A stretch of 64,000 nucleotides of DNA from DASXMR01 sp036495525 (lineage in GTDB: Bacteria; Actinomycetota; Actinomycetes; Streptosporangiales; Streptosporangiaceae): NCBI GenBank assembly GCA_036495525.1, contig DASXMR010000139.1, positions 1 to 64,000 of the forward strand. The letters are read 5' to 3'. A program made the translations under genes and the position numbers. Position 1 is the stretch's first letter. The number at the start of each line of letters is the position of its first letter. Below the pieces are notes generated by a model that did no database searches, was not told where the DNA came from, and was given only the letters and a program-made list of their open reading frames with translations. Positions 8,751 through 16,057 of the stretch are shown piece after piece.

Positions 8751-9608
8751 ATGAGCAAGTCCCTCGACGCGGTAGTGGAACTGCTCGACCTGGAGCAGAT
8801 CGAGGCCAACATCTTCCGCGGCAACAGCCCGGCCGGGGAGCGGCGGCAGCGGGTGTTCGGCGGGCAGGTGGCCGGCCAGGCTCTGGTCGCGGCTGGTCGC
8901 ACCGTCCCTGCTGACCGGCCGGTGCACTCGCTGCATGCGTACTTCATCCGGCCGGGCGATCCGGCCGTCCCGCTGATCTACCTGGTGGAGCGCGTCCGCG
9001 ACGGGCGGTCATTCACCACCCGCCGGGTCTCGGCCGTGCAGCACGGGGAGACCATCTTCACTCTCTCGGCCTCGTTCCACCACGACGAGCCCGGCGTCGC
9101 GCACGCTGATCCGATGCCCGCAGTGCCGCCGCCGGATCAGCTGCCGACCACGATCGAGCGGACGGAGAAACTGCTCGGCACCTCGCTGCGGGAACACTGG
9201 CCCAACCCGATCGATATCCGGCATGTCGGCCCGCTGACCATCGAGGCTGCCAGGGATCCGGCGCTGCGCACCACCAGGAGCCTGGTCTGGCTGCGCGCGG
9301 ACGGCGAGCTGCCGGACGACCCGCTGCTGCACGTCTGCCTGATGACCTACGCCTCGGACATGACGCTGCTCGACTCGGTCATGCTGGCGCACGGGCTCTC
9401 CTGGGCGGACGGCAGCACCAGCGGGGCGAGCCTCGACCACGCCATGTGGTTCCACGCGCCGTTCCGGGCGGACCGCTGGCTGCTGTACTCACAGGACTCG
9501 CCGGTTGCTCGCGGAGCGCGCGGGCTCGCCCGCGGCGAGGTCTTCACCGCGGAGGGGGAACTAGTGGTGTCAGTGGTACAGGAAGGCCTTATTCGCACCC
9601 GTTCCTGA
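8751..9608 (+). CDS. tesB: Acyl-CoA thioesterase II (double hotdog)
   Basis: Hydrolyses acyl-CoA to free fatty acid and CoA. The 285-residue length is normal for TesB. Hotdog-family signatures: NIFRGNSPAGERRQRVFGGQ (about residues 22-41), QALVAAGRTVPADRPVHSLH, AYFIRPGDPAVPLIYLVERV, then in the second hotdog SLDHAMWFHAPFRADRWLLY, with aspartate and downstream residues as in the catalytic triad region. ATG follows a GGTGGTGAG region. It lies between the uvrD2 repeat array and the whiB7 promoter and seems to be its own unit. Confidence 0.93.
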   Translation: MSKSLDAVVELLDLEQIEANIFRGNSPAGERRQRVFGGQVAGQALVAAGRTVPADRPVHSLHAYFIRPGDPAVPLIYLVERVRDGRSFTTRRVSAVQHGETIFTLSASFHHDEPGVAHADPMPAVPPPDQLPTTIERTEKLLGTSLREHWPNPIDIRHVGPLTIEAARDPALRTTRSLVWLRADGELPDDPLLHVCLMTYASDMTLLDSVMLAHGLSWADGSTSGASLDHAMWFHAPFRADRWLLYSQDSPVARGARGLARGEVFTAEGELVVSVVQEGLIRTRS

Positions 9609-9649
9609 CCTGCCCCGCACAGTCTCATAACCGTCCGGCCACAGACGCC

Positions 9650-9688
9650 GAAAAACAGTTGCCCCGCCTGCGGGGCGCTGCATAGGGT
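9650..9688 (+). promoter_or_regulatory. Candidate whiB7 promoter with AT-rich WhiB7 box
   Basis: -35 TTGCCC (9659-9664), 18-bp spacer and -10 TAGGGT (9683-9688). Just upstream of the -35 is an AT-rich tract GAAAAACA (9650-9657). Known WhiB7-dependent promoters carry such a tract a few bases before the -35, bound by the WhiB7 AT-hook. This implies self-activation and a leader of about 475 nt. The spacer itself holds a 7-bp inverted repeat (GCCCCGC / GCGGGGC, 9661-9676). Confidence 0.65.
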
Positions 9689-9737
9689 CTCTCCATGTCC
9701 GGGGGTTCATCACGGCTCGGTGGAAGGAGGTGCCCGA

Positions 9738-10037
9738 ATGCTGACCATGATCGCGAATGTCGGCGTCGTCCCTGACGCGCGCGCGGAGTCCGGCGCGGGT
9801 GTCCTCCTGAGCTGGGGCGTCGGCGCCGCCAAGCCCGTCACCGCGGGTGCGGCGGCAGTCGTGTGCCCGGCCGCTGCCAAGGCTGCTGGCCCGTTCGGCC
9901 CGGTTACGGCCGGGATCCGGCAGGAGCAGCCGGACGGCCAGAAGGACCTCAACGCCACCTACGCACACAAGACCCGTATCGCCGCGAGCAGTGGCGAGTT
10001 GGGTCCGCAACCTGCGAGGGAACCAGAACCGGTCTAG
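9738..10037 (+). CDS. whiB7 leader upstream ORF
   Basis: A 99-codon ORF with a strong AAGGAGG ribosome site, between the whiB7 promoter and whiB7. It matches no enzyme I know and is Ala/Gly/Val-rich in the middle. I read it as the regulatory upstream ORF known from whiB7/wblC leaders in Mycobacterium and Streptomyces. Its last codons overlap the sequences that form the alternative hairpins: one antiterminator arm is at 9999-10008 and the stop codon lies in the hairpin at 10029-10049. Ribosome slowing during its translation would thus alter the RNA fold. Mycobacterial upstream ORFs are shorter, so the product could have another role too. Confidence 0.7.
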   Translation: MLTMIANVGVVPDARAESGAGVLLSWGVGAAKPVTAGAAAVVCPAAAKAAGPFGPVTAGIRQEQPDGQKDLNATYAHKTRIAASSGELGPQPAREPEPV

Positions 10038-10094
10038 CAGATAGACCGGCCAGATCCCCTCAGAGGCCGCGGACCCGAAATCGGGTCCGCGGCC
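9999..10094 (+). promoter_or_regulatory. whiB7 transcription attenuator (alternative helices)
   Basis: TTGGGTCCGC (9999-10008, inside the upstream ORF) can pair over 10 bp, with one G-U, with GCGGACCCGA (10069-10078). The latter is also the 5' arm of the terminator stem at 10065-10094. The two pairings exclude each other. Between them an 8-bp hairpin (CCGGTCTA / TAGACCGG, 10029-10049) contains the upstream ORF stop. Inference: efficient translation keeps 9999-10008 unpaired and the terminator forms; slowed ribosomes let the antiterminator form and whiB7 is transcribed. Confidence 0.65.
10065..10094 (+). terminator. Leader terminator of whiB7
   Basis: 13-bp perfect stem GGCCGCGGACCCG / CGGGTCCGCGGCC with AAAT loop, followed by TTCGTC. 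It lies 28 bp past the upstream ORF stop and 75 bp before whiB7, so it can only make sense as an attenuator. Confidence 0.8.
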
Positions 10095-10169
10095 TTCGTC
10101 ATGCGAGGCCACGGTTTTGTCAGAACTACGAGAGACCGTTAGACGAGTAGATGAGAGGGGATGGCACCG

Positions 10170-10553
10170 ATGCATCGGCCCGTCACCACCGCCGTGCGGC
10201 CTGGCACGACGGGGTTGGAGCTAAGGCCTGAGGCACAGCCCGCGCTAGCGGGAGCGATCAGCGGGACCGGCCTGGAGGCCGGGCTCAACCCGGCAATGGT
10301 GGCCGGCATCCCGGGCGGCGGCGGACTGCCGTGCGCCGACGAGCCGGAACTCTTCTTTGCCGAATCGCCAGCGGACGTCGAGCTAGCTAAGTCACTGTGC
10401 CTGAGCTGCCCGGCCCGGCTCGCCTGCCTGGCGGGAGCAGCCGAGCGCCGGGAGCCGTGGGGCGTCTGGGGCGGGGAGCTGTTCCTGCGGGGCGAGGTTG
10501 TGCCGCGCAAGCGCCCGCGAGGACGGCCTCGCAAGACCGATGTAGCGGCCTGA
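10170..10553 (+). CDS. whiB7: WhiB7-type iron-sulfur transcriptional activator
   Basis: WhiB proteins hold a [4Fe-4S] cluster through four cysteines and bind the primary sigma factor. Here the cysteines are in LPCADEP and CLSCPARLAC (CxxCxxxxxC), followed by the WhiB turn EPWGVWGGE. The C-terminal RPRGRPRK is an AT-hook, the mark of WhiB7, which activates intrinsic antibiotic-resistance genes. The neighbours (mrx1, uvrD2, ABC1 kinase) are those of mycobacterial whiB7. An in-frame ATG at 10161 abuts the GAGAGGGG ribosome site, so I prefer ATG 10170. Expression is likely set by the self-activated promoter and leader attenuator described above. Confidence 0.9.
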   Translation: MHRPVTTAVRPGTTGLELRPEAQPALAGAISGTGLEAGLNPAMVAGIPGGGGLPCADEPELFFAESPADVELAKSLCLSCPARLACLAGAAERREPWGVWGGELFLRGEVVPRKRPRGRPRKTDVAA

Positions 10554-10622
10554 GGCTCAGTGCAAGCTGAGACCCAGTGCAGGTCGCGGTCAGACATTCA
10601 ACGGGGAATGGTGGTGACCACG

Positions 10623-10829
10623 ATGTACGGAACATATGAGCAGACCGTGGACCGACAACGCGAGATGCGGGCCGCCGCTGCCGAGCTGCGGCAGGCGCGG
10701 CTGCTGCGCAAGGCAGAGCGTGCGCAGCGGCGCGTCGCGCGGGCGAGGTCCGAGCTGGCGCAGGCGCAGGGCGCGGCCAGGCAGCTGAGCGCCCGGATGC
10801 CAGGGCTCGAGCTGGCCGGCCGGCGCTAG
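10623..10829 (+). CDS. Small Arg/Ala-rich helical protein
   Basis: Unrecognised protein of about 68 residues (73 if ATG 10608 is used). After a short N-terminus (MYGTYEQTVDRQREMR) it is a highly charged Ala/Arg/Gln/Leu helix with heptad-like spacing, probably a coiled coil or nucleic-acid-binding helix. It lies 70 bp after whiB7 and before a strong terminator, so it may be read with whiB7. The purine-rich GGTGGTG before 10623 is a usable ribosome site. It may be a lineage-specific gene. Confidence 0.5.
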   Translation: MYGTYEQTVDRQREMRAAAAELRQARLLRKAERAQRRVARARSELAQAQGAARQLSARMPGLELAGRR

Positions 10830-10867
10830 CCGGCAGCGGACGGAAGACCCTTAACCACGGGGTGGGC

Positions 10868-10897
10868 GAGGCCGGGGAGCGAAAGCTCCCCGGCCTC
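10868..10897. terminator. Bidirectional terminator
   Basis: 13-bp perfect stem GAGGCCGGGGAGC / GCTCCCCGGCCTC with a GAAA tetraloop, between the convergent ends of the small helical gene and the ABC1 kinase gene. Confidence 0.85.
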
Positions 10898-10911
10898 CTC
10901 GCGTCCGGGGG

Positions 10912-12297
10912 TCAGGAATCTTCCAGGATCAGCATCTCGCCGGGATCAGGGTCGCTGTCCTCGCCGTAGCCCGGTACCCAGCGCAGCACCTCGGCACGGA
11001 AGGCGCCCTCGCACTCCAGCTGGCACAGCACCCCGATCCCCGCGGTAGAAACCCGGTGGATCAGCAAGTACGACGGCGGGAGGTTCAGCCGCCGACCCGC
11101 CGAGCGCAGGTCGGCGACCCGGCCGGCCTGGCCGCGCAGCCAGTCCCGGCTGAACGCGAACGAGTCCACTTTGGAGGGCTCGGCGAGCGGGGCCAGGAAG
11201 GCGCGCAGGTCATCCATGTCCACGCTGACGCCCTCGCGCAGGAAGCCATGGCGCCGCAGCTCTCGCTCGACCATCTGAATGTCGCCGCCGGTGTGCATGA
11301 GCCACAGCATCCGGCCGAAGACCTCGGGCAGCCCGCCGGGCAGCCGGTCGACTGCGCCGAAGTCCAGCACGCCGAGGCGGCCATCCGGCAGCAGGCGGAA
11401 ATTTCCCGGGTGCGGGTCGGCGTGCAGCAGCCCTGCCCTGGCCGGACCGGAGAACAGGAACCGGACCAGCATTATCCCGGCGCGATCGCGCTGCTCCTTC
11501 GAGCCGGAGGAAATGATGGCCGACAGCGGCGTGCCGTCCATCCACTCAGTCACCAGCACGTGATCTGTGGCGGTGACCACGGGCGGCACCGCTATGTCCG
11601 GATCGCCCTGGTAGGCGTCGGCGAAGGCCTGCTGCGCGGCCGCCTCCATCCGGTAGTCGAGTTCCTCGGTGACCCGCGATCGCAGCTCCTGCAGCAGCGG
11701 CTTCATCTCAAGCCCTGGCATGAGCACGCCGAACAGTCCGGCGAGCCGGCTCAGCTGGGCGAAATCGCTGATCAGGGCCTGGCCGGCGCCCGGGTACTGA
11801 ATCTTCACCGCGACCTGCCGGCCATCCAGCCAGACGGCCCGGTGTACCTGGCCGATGGAAGCGGCCGCCGCTGGCTGGTCGTCGAACTCGGCGAAATTCT
11901 GCCGCCAGTCCGCGCCGAGGTCGGCGGCCAGCACCCGGTGGACGGTACTGGCCGGCAGCGGCGGCGCTGCTTCCTGCAGCCGGGTCAGCGTCGCCCGGTA
12001 CGGTGCGGCGATCTCCGGCGGCAGCGCGGCCTCGAAGATCGACAGCGCCTGGCCGAGCTTCAGTGCGCCGCCCTTCAGCTCGCCGAGTATCCGGAAGACC
12101 TGCTCCGCCGTCCGCTGCTGGATCTCCTGCGCGACGATCTCGGCGGGACGCCCGCCGAGCCGCTTGCCGAGGCCGAGGGCGGTTCGCCCGGCCAGGCCGA
12201 TCGGCAGGGCCGCCAGCTTGGCCGTCCGGGTCACAGTACGCCGAGGCAGGTCACTCACGTTTCCATTGTCCGTCACGGCGGGCGGTAGCTGATCCAT
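10912..12297 (-). CDS. ABC1/UbiB-family atypical kinase
   Basis: Protein-kinase-like fold of the AarF/ABC1/UbiB family, 461 residues. Visible are the family's KxGQ element LKLGQALS (about residue 79), AAASIGQVHRAV in the Ala-rich nucleotide loop, VAVKIQYPG with the ATP-binding lysine, HADPHPGNF as the catalytic loop, and VLDFGAVDRLPGG as the DFG metal motif. In Mycobacterium a member of this family sits beside whiB7 and belongs to its regulon. Here it lies 13 bp after an ECF sigma gene and reads towards whiB7. Substrate is unknown; family members elsewhere act in quinone biosynthesis or lipid export. Residues 1-30 have no clear ribosome site, so GTG 12258 is a possible start. Confidence 0.88.
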   Translation of the reverse strand: MDQLPPAVTDNGNVSDLPRRTVTRTAKLAALPIGLAGRTALGLGKRLGGRPAEIVAQEIQQRTAEQVFRILGELKGGALKLGQALSIFEAALPPEIAAPYRATLTRLQEAAPPLPASTVHRVLAADLGADWRQNFAEFDDQPAAAASIGQVHRAVWLDGRQVAVKIQYPGAGQALISDFAQLSRLAGLFGVLMPGLEMKPLLQELRSRVTEELDYRMEAAAQQAFADAYQGDPDIAVPPVVTATDHVLVTEWMDGTPLSAIISSGSKEQRDRAGIMLVRFLFSGPARAGLLHADPHPGNFRLLPDGRLGVLDFGAVDRLPGGLPEVFGRMLWLMHTGGDIQMVERELRRHGFLREGVSVDMDDLRAFLAPLAEPSKVDSFAFSRDWLRGQAGRVADLRSAGRRLNLPPSYLLIHRVSTAGIGVLCQLECEGAFRAEVLRWVPGYGEDSDPDPGEMLILEDS

Positions 12298-12310
12298 ATC
12301 CGGCTAGGAG

Positions 12311-13540
12311 TCAGGTGGTGCACTCCGTCAGCCGCCGGGCCAGGAACCTGCGCTCAGCGTCGGTCGCCGCCAGCTCGAGGGCCTGCGAGTAGGCCGCTGC
12401 TGCCTCGTCGAGCCGGCCCAGCCGCCGCAGCAGGTCTGCCCTGGCGGCGGGCAGCAGGTGGTAGCCGGGGAGCTGGCCGTCCAGGGCATCGACCAGCGCG
12501 AGCCCGGCCGCAGGCCCCTCGCTCATGGCTACCGCAACGGCCCGGTTGAGCTCAACCACCGGCGAGGGCGACAAGGCGGCGAGCTGCCCGTACAGGCCGG
12601 CGATCGCGGCCCAGTCGGTCACCTGAGCAGCTGGCGCGGTGGCGTGGCAGGCGGCGATCTGCGCCTGCAGCAGGTACGGCCCGGCCGGCCGTCGCGCAGC
12701 GGCGGCTGCCAGCACCCGGACCCCCTCGCCGATCTCGTCCTGATTCCAGCCCGAGCGGTCCTGCTCCTCCAGCGTCACGACATCCCCCGCCTCGTCGGTG
12801 CGGGTGGCGGCCCTGGAATGGTGAAACAGCATCAGCGCGAGCAGGCCGGCGGCTTCCCCCTCGTCGGGCATCAGCGTGCTGAGGGCGCGAGTCAGCCGGA
12901 TTGCCTCCGCGCACAGGCTCTGCCGTAGCAGGTCAGCGCCGGTCGAGGCCGAGTAGCCCTCGTTGAATAGCAGATAGAGCACGGCCAGCACCCCCGCCGT
13001 CCGGTCGGGCAGCAGATGGTCAGGGGGTACCCGGTAAGGAATCCGGGCATTTCGGATCTTCTGCTTAGCGCGGACCAGGCGCTTGGCCATGGTCGGCTCG
13101 CTGACCAGGAACGCCCTGGCGATCTCGGGGGTGGTCAGCCCGGCCAGCGTCCGCAGCGTCAGCGCGACTCTTGCCTCAAGGGCCAGCGCCGGATGGCAGC
13201 AGGTGAACATCAGCATCAGCCGGTCATCCCGGAGCTCGCCGCCCGGCGCAGCAGGATCCGGCGGAGGGGTCAGCATCGCAGCCTCCTGCAGCTTGGCGGC
13301 CTCGGCGGAGCTACGACGCAGCCGGTCGATGGCGCGATTGCGGGCGACCGTCGTGAGCCAGGCGCCGGGCCGCGTCGGAATGCCGTCGCGCTGCCAGCTC
13401 CGCAGAGCCTGCGCGAAGGCGTCTTGCGCGCACTCCTCGGCCAGGTCCCAGTCGCCCGTCATGCCGATGAGGGTCGCGACGATCTTGCCCCACTCTTCCC
13501 GGAAGGCGGCAGTAACGGCAGACTGCACATCCCCGTTCAC
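12311..13540 (-). CDS. ECF sigma factor with TPR-like C-terminal domain (ECF42-like)
   Basis: RNA polymerase sigma factor of 409 residues, much longer than ordinary ECF factors. Region 2 is seen in WDLAEECAQDAFAQALRSW and GAWLTTVARNRAIDRLRR; region 4 in TLAGLTTPEIARAFLVSEPT followed by AKRLVRAKQKI. The last 220 residues (FNEGYSAS, WAAIAGLYGQLAALSPSPVVELNRAVAVAM, LGRLDEAAAAYSQALELA) are helical repeats, as in the ECF42 group, where no anti-sigma is needed. GTG 13540 is chosen for AGGATGG just upstream and family length. The YCII/DGPF partner gene usual for this group is not seen here. Likely co-transcribed with the ABC1 kinase 13 bp downstream. Confidence 0.88.
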   Translation of the reverse strand: MNGDVQSAVTAAFREEWGKIVATLIGMTGDWDLAEECAQDAFAQALRSWQRDGIPTRPGAWLTTVARNRAIDRLRRSSAEAAKLQEAAMLTPPPDPAAPGGELRDDRLMLMFTCCHPALALEARVALTLRTLAGLTTPEIARAFLVSEPTMAKRLVRAKQKIRNARIPYRVPPDHLLPDRTAGVLAVLYLLFNEGYSASTGADLLRQSLCAEAIRLTRALSTLMPDEGEAAGLLALMLFHHSRAATRTDEAGDVVTLEEQDRSGWNQDEIGEGVRVLAAAAARRPAGPYLLQAQIAACHATAPAAQVTDWAAIAGLYGQLAALSPSPVVELNRAVAVAMSEGPAAGLALVDALDGQLPGYHLLPAARADLLRRLGRLDEAAAAYSQALELAATDAERRFLARRLTECTT

Positions 13541-13906
13541 AACTGGTCCATCCTGGGCGCAGCCTCTTTCGGCTTCGGTGTCAGTCCGGCGAGTCAGCGC
13601 CGACGCCGCCGTCTCAGCACGCCGCGGCCGGTTCCGCTGAACTGGCCCGCCGGCCCTCTCATCCTGGCGCCTGGCGTTCGCTACCCGCCCGGCCGCCCCG
13701 CCTTCCATGCCCGCACGACGTACAGGCCGGCCCGATATGGACATCCGGCGGCGCCGCTTTTCCGTCGCGCAGCCGCCCGACTGGCCCGCGGCGGCGAATG
13801 GGCTGCCCTTCATCCATCCGCGCGATGCCGACCCGGTCGGGCAGCGGCAAGGTCAAAGAGCCGGGTCATGGAGCCGGGTCATGGAGCCGTCGGCGGCGTC
13901 GAGTCG
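13541..13906. other. Intergenic, 366 bp
   Basis: No gene supported. Reading frames here give Arg/Pro-rich translations without family likeness. A 13-bp direct repeat (GGAGCCGGGTCAT) occurs about twice at 13859-13886, close to the end of the ThiF-like gene. The promoter of the sigma-factor operon must lie here. Confidence 0.6.
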
Positions 13907-15385
13907 TCAGCCGGGCGGGCACGATCGCGCACCAGGTGAGGCTGGGCGACAGTTGCAGTCCGGCCGCGGCCGCCAGCTCCGGCGCCGCCATTGCCAGGCT
14001 GGCAGCACCAGCTCGAGCGTCCCGTTGACGGTGACGCTGCCTGGCGGATCGTCGATGAACGCCAGGGCCTGCGATGTCGCCTGCGCGGCGACCGTGGCGG
14101 CCAGCACGGTGTCGCAGCCCAGCGGGTCCAGCCGCTTCCCGGCGAGCTGGGCCAGGAGCAGCGGCCATGCCGGGTCACGCTCGGCCCGGGCCAGGTCCAG
14201 GCACCGCAGGCACGCGCTGCGGCCAGGCAGCACGAGCGGCCCGACGACACCGATGGCCTCACTGGCAGACACGGACAGGTGCGGCACCCGCTTGGATACC
14301 AGCTCGCCGGGTAGTTCCGGCGCCTGGTGACCGACCAGGATCGCCAGATCGGGAAGCTGCCCCGGTCTGCTAGCGGTGTCGGCTGCCCGGCTCTCGCGGG
14401 CTGACCTGGCTGCCTGGCTGCGGCGGGTTGGCCTGACTGCCTGGCTGTCGCTGGCCAGTCCGGCTGCCCCGCAGTCGGAGGCTGCTCCGGCTGCCTGGCG
14501 GTCGCTGCCCAATGGAGCTGCCTGGCTCTGGCGGCTTGCTCTGGCTGCCAGGCTGTCGCTGGTCACACCGTCTGCCCGGCGGTCACGGCTTGCTCTGGCC
14601 ACCGCGCTGTCGTGGGTTGAGCTGGCTGCTTGGCTGCGGCCGGCCGATCTGGCTGCCTGGTCGTCGCGGGCTGAGCTGGCTGCCTGGCTGCGGCTGGCAG
14701 ACCGGGCGTCCTGGCTGTGGCCGGTTGAGCTGGTTGCCTGGCTGCGGCTGGCCGATCTGGCTGCCTGGTTGTCGCGGGGTGAGCTGGTTGCCTGGCTGCG
14801 GCTGGTTGATCCGGCGGGCTGCCTGTCACTAGCCGATCGTGCGGCCTCGCTGTCGCCAGCTCCACCTGCCCAGGCTGGCTCGCTGGATGGCTGCAGCTCG
14901 ACGGCGGCGACGCCCGAGCTCAGCAGGATCTGGGCGATCGTCGTAGCGATCCGGCCCTGGCCGTAAATCCGGATTAGCGCCCCGAGCCGGCGTGCAAGCG
15001 TGCGTGCACCGCCGTCGCTGTCGCCGCGCGCTAGCGAGGCTGTGGCCAGCTCGGCCGCTAAGGACGTCCTGGCCTCAGGCGGCAGCGCCCGCACCATCCC
15101 GGCCGGGAAGTCATCGAGGACGCCGGCCGCCGCAAGGATCGTGAGCACTCGCTCGGATAATTCCGCCGGGACGCCCTGCTGGGCCGCTGTGGCGATGAGC
15201 TGGTCACGGTTGCGGCTGCCGTCGAGCAGGCCAATCAGCCACGCGGCGCCGGCCATTCCGGTCAGCGCGACCGCGCGCCGCGGGTGGATCCCGATCTGAA
15301 TGGTGTCGCGGTCGCGCCACAACGGCAGTAGTCCTGGCTTGAGTGCGGGTCTCACGGCAGTCACGCTGTCATCGCGGGCTGACAT
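13907..15385 (-). CDS. ThiF-like / leader-peptide-binding-type protein with repeat insert
   Basis: About 492 residues. The N-terminal 100 residues (ALKPGLLPLWRDRDTIQIGI, VALTGMAGAAWLIGLLDGSR) match the winged-helix start of ThiF-type proteins related to azole-peptide cyclodehydratase partners. The C-terminal part (VGPLVLPGRSACLRCLDL, ERDPAWPLLLAQLAGKR, DPLGCDTVLAATVAAQA) is the E1-like half, with CLRC and a terminal CNC that could bind zinc. Between them 162 residues (177-338) are an 18-copy nonapeptide repeat, not normal for the family. No precursor peptide or cyclodehydratase gene is nearby; a similar gene stands in the matching mycobacterial block, so this is probably a housekeeping relative. 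ATG 15385 is chosen because homology begins a few residues later. Confidence 0.7.
   Translation of the reverse strand: MSARDDSVTAVRPALKPGLLPLWRDRDTIQIGIHPRRAVALTGMAGAAWLIGLLDGSRNRDQLIATAAQQGVPAELSERVLTILAAAGVLDDFPAGMVRALPPEARTSLAAELATASLARGDSDGGARTLARRLGALIRIYGQGRIATTIAQILLSSGVAAVELQPSSEPAWAGGAGDSEAARSASDRQPAGSTSRSQATSSPRDNQAARSASRSQATSSTGHSQDARSASRSQAASSARDDQAARSAGRSQAASSTHDSAVARASRDRRADGVTSDSLAARASRQSQAAPLGSDRQAAGAASDCGAAGLASDSQAVRPTRRSQAARSARESRAADTASRPGQLPDLAILVGHQAPELPGELVSKRVPHLSVSASEAIGVVGPLVLPGRSACLRCLDLARAERDPAWPLLLAQLAGKRLDPLGCDTVLAATVAAQATSQALAFIDDPPGSVTVNGTLELVLPAWQWRRRSWRPRPDCNCRPASPGARSCPPG
14372..14857 (-). repeat. 18 x 27-bp coding repeat
   Basis: Eighteen contiguous 27-bp units encode degenerate nonapeptides around SRSQAARSA (for example RDNQAARSA, SRSQATSST, GRSQAASST, SDSQAVRPT). 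The repeat is in frame and fills the linker between the two ThiF-like halves. The central copies are the most alike, as expected for growth by replication slippage or unequal exchange. Confidence 0.85.
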
Positions 15386-16057
15386 TCCGGATCCGGTCAG
15401 CTGAGGGCGCTGCCGACGCCGGGGGCAGCCTGGCCATGCAGCTGTATAAGGGGTTCCCGGGCGCAGGAGCCGTGCGACGATTGTCCCTGGCTTTTCCCCA
15501 GCGGGCCGTCCGGCCCCCTTCCCCGGAAGCAACATGCGGCCGCGACCCGGGAACTCCCTTAACATGCGAAAGTAGGCCCGCCAGGGCTAGAGGGTCAATA
15601 CTCCCCTGTGGATGCCGATGTGCAGAACGTGGGGAAAGCGCGGAGTGTCACTGTGGATTATTGTGCGCGAATCCTGTGAATTAAGCCGACCATGATCCCC
15701 GTTCGTGCCGCCTCACCTGCGTCGGCGGCGATCCACCGGCTGTGGAGTCAGATTAGGGCCGAATTCGAGGCCGGCAACGCCATGGCTGCCGCCCGGCGAA
15801 CTGGCGGCGGCCAGCAGGCGAACTGCGTCAGGCAAGCGCTGAGGGGCGATCAAGCTGGTGCCCCGTGTCATCTGCCCAGTGCGCTGCGCTGCAGGCAGGT
15901 AGGCGAGGAAGGCTGGGGGATTGGGGCGCAGGGCCTGACAGGCCAAGGGACCGGTCGGTGCCTGGGCCTCGGTGAGCCGAAGGTCCGGTCCGCATGGCGG
16001 CCGCAGGTCGAGCGGACTACCAGAGCCCGAGTCAGCGCCGGGCGACAAGCGGGGCGG
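15386..16057. other. Intergenic, 672 bp
   Basis: No gene I can support. A frame from ATG 15692 to 16081 (+) gives 129 residues with no family likeness and overlaps the end of the DUF2342 gene. Two TGTGGAT words (near 15605 and 15651) resemble half of a DnaA box but are too weak and too few for an origin. The region should hold the ThiF-like gene promoter. Confidence 0.5.

Noticed and set aside
13907..15385. Azole-peptide (TOMM) natural-product cluster
   Set aside because: The ThiF-like protein resembles one partner, but no YcaO, dehydrogenase or precursor peptide gene is nearby and the gene lies in a housekeeping block.
15600..15710. Replication origin suggested by TGTGGAT words near 15605 and 15651
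   Set aside because: Only two imperfect half-like matches to DnaA boxes, no AT-rich unwinding element, and no dnaA, dnaN or gyr genes.
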